In this document: piece by piece, positions 43,017-53,200 of the stretch
Layout: every line of letters begins with the position of its first letter
Numbering within the stretch: position 1 is the stretch's first letter
Assembly (NCBI GenBank): GCA_965223435.1
Contig: CBDCWQ010000022.1
Location: 930,001-994,000 of the forward strand
DNA from: CBDCWQ01 sp965223435
GTDB lineage: Bacteria > Myxococcota > Kuafuiibacteriia > Kuafuiibacteriales > Kuafuiibacteriaceae
DNA length: 64,000 bases
Reading direction: 5' to 3'
Made by a program: the position numbers and the translations under genes
Notes under the pieces: generated by a model
Seen by the model: only the letters and a program-made list of their open reading frames with translations
Databases searched by the model: none
Told to the model about the DNA's origin: nothing

Positions 43017-43448
43017 GGGGACTATGTCAAAGGCTGTACAAGCATCCCGGGCCGCTCACCGGTCTTAGTCCCTCGCGGAGCCAGATAGGCGAGGGCCAGT
43101 CGGTTCTTGAGTCATCAAGCACGTCGACAAATCGCAGCGTGGGCAGGCGCAATACTCCGAAACCGACCGGACGCCTTGGGGACGATGAATGCCGAATAGA
43201 AAGTGATTCTCTTGCAGTTCATAAGCGGACTCGCATTTGCACATGGGTCCTCGACGACAGCGAACACCACGTTTTGGACGACAATATTTGCCAGGCAATT
43301 CGAATGTCCCGATTCCCAAAAACATTGACGGACAGATCCGCGTGCCGCCCGGGACCTCGGCTCGGGCCAAACCTGATGAGCCATCCCCAAGCGCTCCAAC
43401 CACGAACCTCATTTACAAACGGTCCGTCTTCTTCTAGACCCATAGCCA
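43017..43448. other. Gene-free stretch with a degenerate gene fragment
   Basis: About 430 bases between the DUF2079 gene and the TPR-C39 gene. It contains the second copy of the 135-bp repeat, a remnant of the 3' end of a gene like that at 39667. No intact coding region is present. Confidence 0.6.
43087..43222. repeat. Direct repeat copy 2 (~135 bp)
   Basis: Near-identical to 40443-40577, differing by a few substitutions and small indels (for example GACCGGACGCCTTGGGG in place of AACCGGAGGCCTTGGGGG). Here the frame of the original gene is not intact, so it is a fragment. Confidence 0.9.
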
Positions 43449-46400
43449 GTGTCCTCATCCCAGATGAGAACCGGGTCGATCTCCGTTCCAGACTATCAGC
43501 AGGTATTGGCCCTGTACCGCGAACAGCGTTTTTTGGATGCCTATCGGCTCACTGAGTCCTGGTGGAAGGCCCCGCAGCGAGTAGAAGAACTCGATCCATC
43601 TGCTCTCATCCTGGCAGGGCGACTGGCTGCCCGACTCGGCTCCGGCAAGTACCAGCGGGCCTTGTTCCGGCTTGCCCAAAAAAAAGCCCCGGATGACCCG
43701 GAGATCCTTTACTACGTCGGGAGTAAAAACCATCGATGGGAGAGTCTATACCAGGAACTCCGGCGGCACGAGGCGCGGCCAGAACTCGGTTCAACCGACC
43801 CCGATTTGGAGGCAAGCTGGTTCGCGCAGCACGCAGTCCTCCTATCTATGGTTCGAGATTTTGATCGAGCTCAATACTGGATCAAGCGGGCCCGCGACGT
43901 GCAGGCCAAAGATGCTTGGGTTCTGACTTGTGCGGCCACCGTTTTCTTAGCCGAGCACCGGCGTGAAGAGGCACTTGAAGCCGCACAAAAGGCTTGGAGC
44001 CTCGCTCCAGGCATGCCAAGCGCGGCCCACGCCCTGGGGCATGCATTGGGCGCCCAAGGAAAACTGGAAGAAGCAAGCCAGCGACTGACGGAGTGGGTTC
44101 AAGGTGGGGGGCAATCTCACGAGGTATCGCGGCTGTCGCTGCACTACACGCTCGCCTGTATCGAACGCCGCTCCGACCTTAAGAATGACGCCCGCGCCGC
44201 GTCCGCATATCGGCAAGCCTGTGCGCTGCCGGAACTTGCCCCTTTGGCGGATCGACACGCTCGGCGTGTTTTCGCAGCGTACGCCGCCGAATTTTCTGGC
44301 TTGATCGGCGATCGGCACGCCATGCGCGCCCACGCGGCACAAGTGAAGACACCCTTTTACCGTACGGTCGTCAAAAACCTTGAGAAGAACCCGCCGGGCA
44401 ATCGTACTTTGCTTCCGCACGACCCCATCCGGCAAAAACACAACTCCTGTTTGCCCGCCAGCGCGATCGCCTGTCTTCATTCCCAAGGCGCAAAACCTGA
44501 TCACGATGCCTTGGTCCAAGAAATGACCTATGATGGCACACCGTACTGGAGACTCATCAAATGGGCTGAAGGCGAAGGGCTTGTCGCCCGCGCATTTATT
44601 GGCACGAAGGATAGCATCGTCAAGCTCCTCGCGGCCGGCTACCCCTTTGTGTTCACCCAACATGCCATGGCAAACGCGCACGCTTTGGCCGCGGTTGGTT
44701 TTGATCTCGCCAAAGGCACCTTGCTCTTTCACGATCCGTCCGGAGAAAGGCTGGGAGAGCTTCTTCTCGATGGCTTCGCGCGCACCGAAGCACCCTTCGG
44801 ACCGGAATGCTTGGTGCTGGCCAACAAGAACGACTCAGCTTTCTTGAACCTCCCGCTCCCGGATGAGATTCCTGCAAGCGCGAGCTTTCAATACGACCGC
44901 ATTCGGGTTGAGGAAAATCTACGGGCCGCGGTTACGCTGGCCGAAGAGAACATGGCTCGCCACCCTGAGCACCCGGTAGCGAAATTCTTGCTGGCCCGCG
45001 CTCGGCTAGATGAGGGAAGAGCGCGCGACGCCATGACGCTCATGCAGTCTCTGCTCTCCCTCCATCCGCAATCGGTCGTCTGTCAGCGCGCACTCTTGGT
45101 CGCGACCAGCACCGCCGGAGATGCTACGGCGTACCGCGAACTCCTCCGGGCAATCGTTGAAGAAACCCCTCTTCCGGGCATTGATGGAAGCACCGAGTGG
45201 ATCCATCCGCTTCCCGTCCTAATCGCACGATACGCGGACGTTTTGGCCCAATCGACGGCGCATGGACCCGAGGCCCACAAGAAGCTGGAGATGGCACTCC
45301 GGCGAAACGCGAGCCTTGGGGAAGCCTACCATTATCTCGGCGACCTTCTGCTGCAGGAGGACCGAGATCTCGAGGCGATCCTGCCCCATCGAATATCCTC
45401 ATGCCTCGATACCGAGAACGAACATTACGCAGAAGCCTACGCCTGGACCCTCCGAAAATGCGGCCGACTCCGGGAAGGCATCGATTGGCTCCAACGCCGC
45501 ACCCAAAAACTCACCCAAGATGTCGGAGCAGGAGCAGCCTGGATCACCTTGGTGCAATCACTTGAGGACTTCGGAGAACCGGCGATGTCCTTGGCTGAGC
45601 TCGAAAAAGGTTTGTCGTCCCGACCGGACGACCATGAGCTCATCGGTTTTGCCGTGGTGCATCTATCTCGGTTCGGACGCTTCGATGAAGCCAAACGTTG
45701 GCTGGCCAAGATCCAAAAAGGAACGGCTCCCCTCGAGGAGGCCAAGGCTCGCTGCGTATTCTTCCGCATGACCGGTGACTTGAAAGCAGCCCTCGCGGCT
45801 GCCAGAAGTTGGGTAGAAGAAGCCCCCCGGCACACCTCTGCCCGAGCCGAAGTCCTCAAACTCGTCCGCGCGACCCAAGGAGGCAAAGACGCACTCGATC
45901 TCCTCGACTCCTGGATGCAAGAGCGCCCCGACCGGGAAGACCTCGAACTCCTCCTTCTCGAGCAGCTCGGCGTCGACGACCAGCACGAGCGGCGACGCGA
46001 GATCCTGCGAGCGCGGGTCAAGCGAAATCCACTCGACGCGTGGGCTTTTCGGGAGCTCGGATGGGCCTTGGAGCGGGACGCTCGGGCCAGCGACGAAAGC
46101 CGACGCAACGAAGCGATTCGCGAACTTGCAGAGGTCGTAGAGGCATGCCGCCAGGTGAGCGATCGCCATCCGAGCGCAATGGCATTGGAAGGAGAACTCT
46201 ACCTTCTTCGCGGGGACACCGAGGAAGCATTTTCACGTTTTCGGGCGGCGCTGATCGCGTCACCGGACTATGACTTCGCAATCGACCGTCTGTTCCAAGC
46301 AACCGCAAAGTGGGACGCCAAGGACAAACGCCGAGCGATCGAAGCAGTCGACCAAGCATTCGCCCATTCTTCGCGCGATCTCTCCGCAGCCTCCACCGCC

Positions 46401-48569
46401 GCCTTCGCAATCGCAAACACCTTTGGACTCGACGAGGCAAAAGCGGCTCTCAAGAGGTGGATGCGACGCTCCAAGGCCGATCCCTGGGTGGCCGAAGCCT
46501 GGGCCGATCTCCATTTGGACCTTGACCCCGGGCAGCCCTCCCTCCGGCGCATCCTACCTCGCCTCCGCCGTATGGTGGAACGTTATCCACTGCACGGAAA
46601 CCTTTCCCTGTCCTTGGCCCGCGCCTATCAGCTCCTCCATCGATACGAGGATGCGAAGAATACGTACCAATCCATTCTTCGCTTTCAGCCTGAGAATACA
46701 ACCGCTCGCCTCGCCCTCAGCAAGTGTTGGGTCGCCCTCGATCAACCTGACAACGCTCGCCAAACCCTCGAGGAAGCCGTTCAGCGAGACCCGAGCAACC
46801 ATCGCTCTTGGCTCGCCTATGCCGCCCGACTGAACACAGAAGACCAGGGAGCAAAAGCCGCCGAGGTCCTCGCCACAGCGATCGAGAAGCTGCCGCAGGT
46901 GATGGACCTGTGGGAGCAACGCATTCAAGTCCTCGAATCCATCGGCGAGCTGGAATCGGCTATCGAGACCGCACGCACCCTGGCCCGCCGTTACCCAGAT
47001 GGTGCGTACGCGGCCTTAGTCTTGGCGCGGACGCTCCGCGATTCGCCGCTGATCGTACAGGCTAAAGAAATCGAAGCAGCCTTTGAGCGCTCTTTGTCCC
47101 TCAATGCCGAGCTTTGGGAAGCGGTTGAGGAGTACCGCATCTACCTGGTTGCCAACCAGCGCTTCGAGGAAGCGGCCACCGTCATACAGACCTATGCGGA
47201 GCGCGCGGAGGATCCAACCCAGGCTCGTGGATCCCTTGCCGAGGTCAAACGCGCATCGGGCCAGACCCAAGAAGCGCTCATGGAGCTTTCAGAACTCCTG
47301 ACTCAGCGCCCCGATTATCTTTTTGGCTGGAACCTCTTCTTCGATTGGGTCCAGACCGATCGAAAATGGGAACTCGCGAAGAAAATGCTGCCCCGGGTCA
47401 CACCCGAGCTCAGAGAAAACATATCCTTCGAGTGCTCTCGACTCGAGCTCCTGATTCAAGCCGGAGCTCCACTCGCGGACGTAGATACCGCATTCCATGA
47501 GCTGGCCGAAAAGTACCCCCGCTCAAGAGAGGTGCTCTACCGGCGTTTTGATGTCCTTCTTGAAAACGGTGACCCTCAAAAGGCACGCGCAGAAATCGAA
47601 ACCTGGCGAAAACAGGCACCGAACGACCCCTTCGGCCGCACGCGCCATGCCCGAGCCCTGACCGTAACGGAGGGCTGGTCGTGTGCTCTTTCCGTATTCG
47701 AGCCGGTCTGGGGCGATGAGGACGCTTCGCCCGCGGACGTATTCGCAACCCTCGAGCTGATGGAGGGAAAAGCAGCGTTTCGGGCCGTCTCTAAACAAGT
47801 CCTCGATCGTCTTTCGAGCGGTCACCCAGTCGCTGTGGATCCTTTGCAAGGCCTGTTGAGACTCGCGTTCGAGAGAAAAGACAAACGGCTCTTGAAACGC
47901 CTGCTCCGCGCGCTCGGGAGCCATTTGAGCCGCGATGGGTTCTATCAGGTGGCGGCTCAAATTCTGGAAACACTCAATGAACTTCGCGCTTCCCGTGTCG
48001 TCATACGGTGGATGAAGCGGCACCGCAAAGCCTGCGAAAAGAACATCGAGCTATGGCAGGCGGTGGTGGGGGCCTATGGGGTTCTCGACCGAGACCGGAG
48101 TCTGATTCATTGGATGAGAGGATGGGAAAACCGCGAAGGGATAGAATTGTGGGCGATGTCCAACTATGTCGCCGCGCTCTACGATACTCGAAGATATGCG
48201 AAGGCGATCGAAGTAGGACGCCGGTGCCTCACAACCATCGCCTATGACAGTACGGCCGGCCACATCGCCGAAAACATTCTGCGAGCAGCCATCCTACGAA
48301 AGAATTACCCACTATACTCTGATCTGTACGAGACGTTTGGACGGCTTCTCTTCATGCGGGAGGAACGCACTGAAATCTCAAAGATTTTGGACTTCGTTCA
48401 TAAGGTGGTCACGACAACCGATCCTGATCAGCTGGTTACCTTGCATCGGGAATCGAGTGTACTTAGAGTGTCCGTCGGCTGGCCCCGGCAGCTTTGGTAT
48501 CCGCCGCTATACGCGCGACTACCCTTCCTCCGCCGAGTCGCTCTGTGGCTTGGCCTCTATGACAAATAA
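43449..48569 (+). CDS. Giant TPR protein with embedded C39-like cysteine peptidase domain
   Basis: 1706 aa. The start is a GTG at 43449; an ATG at 43464 is also possible. There is no signal peptide, so the protein should be cytoplasmic. Most of it is tetratricopeptide repeats: APEDPEILYYVG-like units at the start and dozens from residue ~490 to ~1650, for example NTTARLALSKCWVALDQPDN. Residues ~325-470 form a papain-fold C39-like domain with RQKHNSCLPASA (candidate nucleophile C334), NAHALAAVGFD (H411) and LFHDPSG (D429), a plausible catalytic triad. C39 peptidases classically cut after Gly-Gly in exported peptides. The next gene encodes a triple GG-containing Cys-rich protein. Confidence 0.82.
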   Translation: MSSSQMRTGSISVPDYQQVLALYREQRFLDAYRLTESWWKAPQRVEELDPSALILAGRLAARLGSGKYQRALFRLAQKKAPDDPEILYYVGSKNHRWESLYQELRRHEARPELGSTDPDLEASWFAQHAVLLSMVRDFDRAQYWIKRARDVQAKDAWVLTCAATVFLAEHRREEALEAAQKAWSLAPGMPSAAHALGHALGAQGKLEEASQRLTEWVQGGGQSHEVSRLSLHYTLACIERRSDLKNDARAASAYRQACALPELAPLADRHARRVFAAYAAEFSGLIGDRHAMRAHAAQVKTPFYRTVVKNLEKNPPGNRTLLPHDPIRQKHNSCLPASAIACLHSQGAKPDHDALVQEMTYDGTPYWRLIKWAEGEGLVARAFIGTKDSIVKLLAAGYPFVFTQHAMANAHALAAVGFDLAKGTLLFHDPSGERLGELLLDGFARTEAPFGPECLVLANKNDSAFLNLPLPDEIPASASFQYDRIRVEENLRAAVTLAEENMARHPEHPVAKFLLARARLDEGRARDAMTLMQSLLSLHPQSVVCQRALLVATSTAGDATAYRELLRAIVEETPLPGIDGSTEWIHPLPVLIARYADVLAQSTAHGPEAHKKLEMALRRNASLGEAYHYLGDLLLQEDRDLEAILPHRISSCLDTENEHYAEAYAWTLRKCGRLREGIDWLQRRTQKLTQDVGAGAAWITLVQSLEDFGEPAMSLAELEKGLSSRPDDHELIGFAVVHLSRFGRFDEAKRWLAKIQKGTAPLEEAKARCVFFRMTGDLKAALAAARSWVEEAPRHTSARAEVLKLVRATQGGKDALDLLDSWMQERPDREDLELLLLEQLGVDDQHERRREILRARVKRNPLDAWAFRELGWALERDARASDESRRNEAIRELAEVVEACRQVSDRHPSAMALEGELYLLRGDTEEAFSRFRAALIASPDYDFAIDRLFQATAKWDAKDKRRAIEAVDQAFAHSSRDLSAASTAAFAIANTFGLDEAKAALKRWMRRSKADPWVAEAWADLHLDLDPGQPSLRRILPRLRRMVERYPLHGNLSLSLARAYQLLHRYEDAKNTYQSILRFQPENTTARLALSKCWVALDQPDNARQTLEEAVQRDPSNHRSWLAYAARLNTEDQGAKAAEVLATAIEKLPQVMDLWEQRIQVLESIGELESAIETARTLARRYPDGAYAALVLARTLRDSPLIVQAKEIEAAFERSLSLNAELWEAVEEYRIYLVANQRFEEAATVIQTYAERAEDPTQARGSLAEVKRASGQTQEALMELSELLTQRPDYLFGWNLFFDWVQTDRKWELAKKMLPRVTPELRENISFECSRLELLIQAGAPLADVDTAFHELAEKYPRSREVLYRRFDVLLENGDPQKARAEIETWRKQAPNDPFGRTRHARALTVTEGWSCALSVFEPVWGDEDASPADVFATLELMEGKAAFRAVSKQVLDRLSSGHPVAVDPLQGLLRLAFERKDKRLLKRLLRALGSHLSRDGFYQVAAQILETLNELRASRVVIRWMKRHRKACEKNIELWQAVVGAYGVLDRDRSLIHWMRGWENREGIELWAMSNYVAALYDTRRYAKAIEVGRRCLTTIAYDSTAGHIAENILRAAILRKNYPLYSDLYETFGRLLFMREERTEISKILDFVHKVVTTTDPDQLVTLHRESSVLRVSVGWPRQLWYPPLYARLPFLRRVALWLGLYDK

Positions 48570-48625
48570 CACGCCGGACCTCGGAGCGGCGGTAGAACCC
48601 CGATAAGGGTTCGCCGAAGATCTCG

Positions 48626-48647
48626 TGGACTGTTCATGGACAGTCCA
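48626..48647. promoter_or_regulatory. Inverted repeat between the TPR-C39 and Cys-repeat genes
   Basis: TGGACTGT and ACAGTCCA form a perfect 8-bp inverted repeat around TCATGG. It lies ~57 bp after the TPR stop and ~130 bp before the Cys-repeat start. It could be a terminator stem (there is no T-run) or an operator for the downstream gene. Confidence 0.35.
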
Positions 48648-48777
48648 TGGGCGGTGCGAAAGTGGTGAAAAGCCCTTCCGAAATGCGGATCGCTAGACAT
48701 TGGGGCTCTGAGCGGGTGGCACGGTCGTTGCTCTATCTTTCATCCGAGGCGCACAAACGCCCGCCAAGGAGAAAAAA

Positions 48778-49575
48778 ATGAAAAAGCAAGTGACACTCAC
48801 CACCACGATTTTCCTCGCCATCGCCGCATTCGCCTGTGGGCCGCTCGATGACGAAGAACGTGCGCTGCTGGCCCAAGACGAAAATGCAATCCTAGCCCGC
48901 GCGCCTTCAGAGTCACCCACGGGAGCCATCGATGATTACGATTCCAATGAGGACGAGGGGCCCGGAGGGGTTTTGGAGCAACCTGACGACTGCTACTACG
49001 GTGGAAGCGAACGTTGGAAGGCTGTCTGCAAAATCAAAATGAAGGAATGCGACGACGGATACACATGCAATGGAGACAAGTGTTCGTGTGACTCTGCCGC
49101 TATCGAAATTCCAGAAAACGAAATCGACTTTGAGACCAGGCAAAGCCAGAGCTTCCCGGCCGCAGACCTCGACATTGTCGTGGACGAGGGCGAGGGTCCT
49201 GGAGGGGTGCTAGACCAACCCGACGACTGCTATTACGGTGGAAGCGAACGTTGGAAGGCTGTCTGCAAAATCAAAATGAAGGAATGCGACGACGGATACA
49301 CATGCAATGGAGACAAGTGTTCGTGTGACTCTGCCGCTATCGAAATTCCAGAAAACGAAATCGACTTTGAGACCAGGCAGAGCCAGAGCCAGAGCTTCCC
49401 GGCCGCAGACCTCGACATCGTTGTGGACGAGGGTGAGGGTCCCGGAGGCGTCTTTGAGCAGCCTGACGATTGCTACTATGGTGGCAGCTCCCGTTGGAAG
49501 GCTGTCTGCCAGTACAAAATGAGGGAGTGCGACGACGGATATACCTGCAACGGCAACAAATGCAGCTGCGACTAA
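48778..49575 (+). CDS. Exported protein with three GG/six-cysteine repeats
   Basis: 265 aa. The signal peptide is MKKQVTLTTTIFLAIAAFAC, possibly a lipoprotein (AFAC is an imperfect lipobox). After an acidic stretch the protein has three nearly identical units of 79-81 residues. Each reads EGPGGV then xQPDDCYYGGS, xRWKAVC, MxECDDGYTC and xCSCD. That is six cysteines per unit, like a small disulfide-knotted peptide, preceded by a Gly-Gly and joined by an acidic linker (DIVVDEGEGPGG). Repeats 1 and 2 are almost identical in DNA (237-bp period), so duplication is recent. No known family. A good ribosome site (AAGGAGAA) precedes the ATG. Confidence 0.8.
   Translation: MKKQVTLTTTIFLAIAAFACGPLDDEERALLAQDENAILARAPSESPTGAIDDYDSNEDEGPGGVLEQPDDCYYGGSERWKAVCKIKMKECDDGYTCNGDKCSCDSAAIEIPENEIDFETRQSQSFPAADLDIVVDEGEGPGGVLDQPDDCYYGGSERWKAVCKIKMKECDDGYTCNGDKCSCDSAAIEIPENEIDFETRQSQSQSFPAADLDIVVDEGEGPGGVFEQPDDCYYGGSSRWKAVCQYKMRECDDGYTCNGNKCSCD
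48948..49575 (+). repeat. Three tandem coding repeats (237 and 243 bp periods)
   Basis: The motif GTGGAAGCGAACGTTGGAAG begins at 49001 and again at 49238; the related third copy begins at 49481 (GTGGCAGC). Copies 1 and 2 match almost perfectly over more than 200 bp. Copy 3 is more divergent (CQYKMRECDD, KCSCD). Confidence 0.85.
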
Positions 49576-49713
49576 CCCCTCCGCTCACTTCCCGCGTCGG
49601 CTGTCGACGGGCGTAGCTTCAATCCCTACCCGTTCGGCCCTACGAACCCAGTCCGAAGCGACCGACCATCCGTTCCCTCCCCTCTTTGTCCGCCTAAAAC
49701 TTGACCGCGCTTC

Positions 49714-50244
49714 GTGCTGCTGATGAAGCTCACAGGGAGCGTCAAACAAGTGGATGAACTTCTTCCAAAATACTATGCCTATAAGCCTAAACTCACAGTT
49801 ATTGCGTTGTGTGTTCTGCTTTTCGGAGCATGCGCGACCCTGTTCGGTTACATGGCTGCAACCAATGACCGAGGATTGGTCCTCAATGGCGTTTTTACGT
49901 TTGATGCCGGGGGGGCATCGGTGTTCTATTGGGTTTTGTTCGCTCTTAGTCTGGGATTCGTAGCGATGGGTGGGCTGTTGGTTGTTCAGCGTCTCAGCGG
50001 GTCGTTGAACCTTGAGATTACAGAAGCCGAGATCCGGATTCCACAAGGGCTTATCAAGAAAACGGTTCGCCGCATTCCCGTCAAAGACGTGGAAGACGTC
50101 TCAGAAACAGAAGTCAATGGACAACGATTTTTCTACTTGCATACGTCGGCAGGCAAGTATTGCGTGAATAGAGCCATGATGCCCTCAAAGAATGACTACG
50201 AGGAAGCGAAGTCCCTGATGATGAAGCTTTTGGCCAAGAGCTAA
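49714..50244 (+). CDS. Membrane protein with PH-like C-terminal domain
   Basis: 176 aa, with a GTG start at 49714 or an ATG at 49723. Two transmembrane helices (LTVIALCVLLFGACATLFGY, and a second one at residues ~72-91) precede a beta-rich tail LNLEITEAEIRIPQGLIKKT that resembles bacterial PH-like domains. The tail ends in a helical DYEEAKSLMMKLL. It probably faces the cytoplasm. It converges with the giant gene (stop 50244 against 50270). Its proximity to the Cys-repeat gene may be accidental. Function unknown. Confidence 0.65.
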   Translation: MLLMKLTGSVKQVDELLPKYYAYKPKLTVIALCVLLFGACATLFGYMAATNDRGLVLNGVFTFDAGGASVFYWVLFALSLGFVAMGGLLVVQRLSGSLNLEITEAEIRIPQGLIKKTVRRIPVKDVEDVSETEVNGQRFFYLHTSAGKYCVNRAMMPSKNDYEEAKSLMMKLLAKS

Positions 50245-50269
50245 ACCGAGGGGGCTCTTTTGCGAGGAG

Positions 50270-53200
50270 CTATTCGGCGGGAGACTCGGGAATAACAACC
50301 TCTCTTTCCGGAACCCGGATCAACCAATTCTTGGCTGGCCCGCCTCCGGTCACCATGGCGTAGACGTCAATGCAGTAGTGGTGATTCCACTTGAGGGGAC
50401 CGTACGCCGAGTGTGTGAGTTGCATTCGTTTCCGTCGGATGAACGAACCTAGCTTGACCGTGGACTGGCCTACATATGTCCGCTCATTTCCGGTTGGGCC
50501 GCAGTCAAACATCGTCAATAGATACTGCTTTACCTTAACTACCCGCGGAAGACTTTCAAGAACAGAGGTGTCGGCTTCGGTGTCGGCTATCGGGATGAGG
50601 ATAGCGGGCGTTCCTTCAGGAGTCGCCTCGATGGTGGGGGTCCATTCACGCCAGGGGCGAAGGGGAAAGGATGCAGGGGGGCTATAAAGCTCGGGGGGCG
50701 CCAGGGCCGGGGATGCCCGAAGGACGGCGTCTGCCTTTCGGAGCCAAAGCTTACACGTGAGATCCTTGTCTTCGGCTTCCTCCGAGGGCCGAACTTTGCT
50801 GAAGAACGGAGCAGACAGATGCCAGCGCACCATATTCTGCAAAGCACGCCGCACTTTTTCGTCCACATTCGGGTGTTGCGTCCAATCGATGTCGGGGGTT
50901 CCGTCATGGGTCGGGCGGACCTCGAAACGGATGATGCCTTCGTTTCTTTGGTAAGGGAGATCACCGAGCTTGTCTTTGTCGTAGCTGCATTCAATCACTC
51001 CGGACTCGATGAATACGTCTTGATCCTCGTCGGACATTTCGAAATCCAGCACAAATTGGGCGCTGCGGTCGCTGCCCCAGGAGATTTCCTTGATTTCGGG
51101 CGCCTCGGCAAAGGCTTGGCCAGGGCGCGCTGGACCCTGATGGGCCTCCAATGCTTGATTAGAAGCGACCACTAGGAGGGTGCCGTCACCGGATTGCAGG
51201 AAGCCAGGGAGACCAGGACTCTCACGCTCTTCCGTCATGTCCAGCACGATCACGTCTTGAAACGGATCCGAGGCACCCAAGCTAGGCGATGCAGCCCCAT
51301 TGACGGCGGTGGCGACAGGTTTCTCGACATGTCCGCTGAGGCCTAAAGAGGGCGCCAGGGAGGATATTTGGAACTCAAAATTTGAAAGCGCGCGCTCGAG
51401 GGCAAACTGGGCCTCTTCCTTTTCAGCCCCAGTCTTTTGTTCAAGGGCGAAGAGCGCGCCCGTCATGATGTCGACCGCAGCCGCCTGATCATCGGCCGCG
51501 AATTCGTCGGCGATGTCGAGGACCAAGGGCCCCAGAGGGTGATTTTCGAGCACAAAAGCATAAACCGGAACCCGACGGTTCCCGTCGGAAAACACGCCGC
51601 CATCACCTTCCTCGAGCACCACGCCATACCCCTGGCCGCGCGCAAACGGCTCGCCTGGGACACGCCCCGTACTCTCATGGATGACATGTTGCTGGATGCG
51701 GGCATCGCGGAGGATTTTTTCCGCATCGAGGCTGCCCAAGTGGAACAGGTCTCCTCCGCGTGTTGTGCCTCGATACGACCAGAACGTCTCGCTTCCTGCG
51801 TTCGGGGCGGTGGACAAACCGAGAACCCGAAAACTTTGGTGGAGACCAGGTTCAGATCCAGGTTCCTGTTGATTGAACCACTCGGCTGCCGCAGAGACGA
51901 CCGGCGCCTGCATTGCAAAGTGAGGCCCGCCCGCCGGCCCGAGGTCCGAAAGCAAGGTTTGAAGATCGAAGGTGAAGGTCTGTTGGTGCAGTTGAATATC
52001 GACGCTCGGCTGGTGGGGAAGCCTGTAGAGCAGAGGATTGCCCCCGAGAATCTCACTCATATCATCCTCGCCCGCGTGGCCATACCGAAACACGCCCAGC
52101 GTGTGTTTCCTCACCCAAGAAACCACGTAAATACCGGGTCCATAGAGTTGACTCATTTGCATTTGGAAACTGCGGTCGTCGAACTGGCCGTCCTCGGTCC
52201 AGAATCCGAACTTCTCGAGTTCCATCTCGAGAGGCATGATGGTGTAGCGCGGGAAGAGGTCTTTATAGTTCTTAGAGAGCGACCCTCTCGGCTTGAGCCC
52301 CAAAGGGTTCAGGGCGGCCTGTACCTGGAATGCGTATTGATTTCCATTGCTGGCCGAGGGCCGGCTATGGGGCACGAGAAAGACATAAGACTCCGATTCT
52401 TCTTTCCACTCGCCGCCTCGGACTGCAGCCCCACCGTAGCCAAGACGATATCGTTTGCGGACGGACTGGATAAACGGACCGTCGTAGAGGGTGTCTTCGC
52501 TCCACATCACACTTGAGGGCAGAACTTCCAACGCGACAACATCGGTCCAGGGATCCTTGACGAGCCCCGGCGTGTAGCCTTTGACGGGCCGAACGAGAAA
52601 CGTCCGGTCGGTACAGGGCTTGAGTTTCAGAACCAGCTTCGTCGAGTCACGGGGATTTTTCTCGAGGGTGTATTCGTTGCATCCAAAGTCGGCCCACAAA
52701 AGGCGCATGTACTCGAGCTGGAACTGAAAGTTGCTCACAAACTTTTGCCCGGGCCCAAAGTCCTCTGAACGCACCTCGGGCAAGTCCTCGGCCGACGGGT
52801 GGCGGTTTGGATGCGTGCCTCCGGGTGCACGGTAAATGTCGACCATCAGACCCCCCGGAGACTGAACCGACCGATGGAGAACAAGTCCAAATACCAGGCC
52901 ATCGAACGCAGCGAACGCTGGGTACTGGTTGTACAGCCAGACGTTGAGTTGCTCGCCCTGGCCACTGGCCTCTAGGACTTCGCTCCAGCTACGGGTACCC
53001 ACCTTTTCGAACCGAGGGTCATCGATGGGCGGCGTTTCGAGCAAATAGGACTCTACCGGGCCCAGTGGCGCCGCCAAAATGGGGGACGTTGGAGCCAAAG
53101 CACCCCCGCCCAGTGCGCTCCCGAACAGAGGCCCAGCCAGCTGCGAGAAGACCTGACCGAGCTGCGAAAGGCTGCCTTGGACAGTGTAGGCGGCCCCAAG

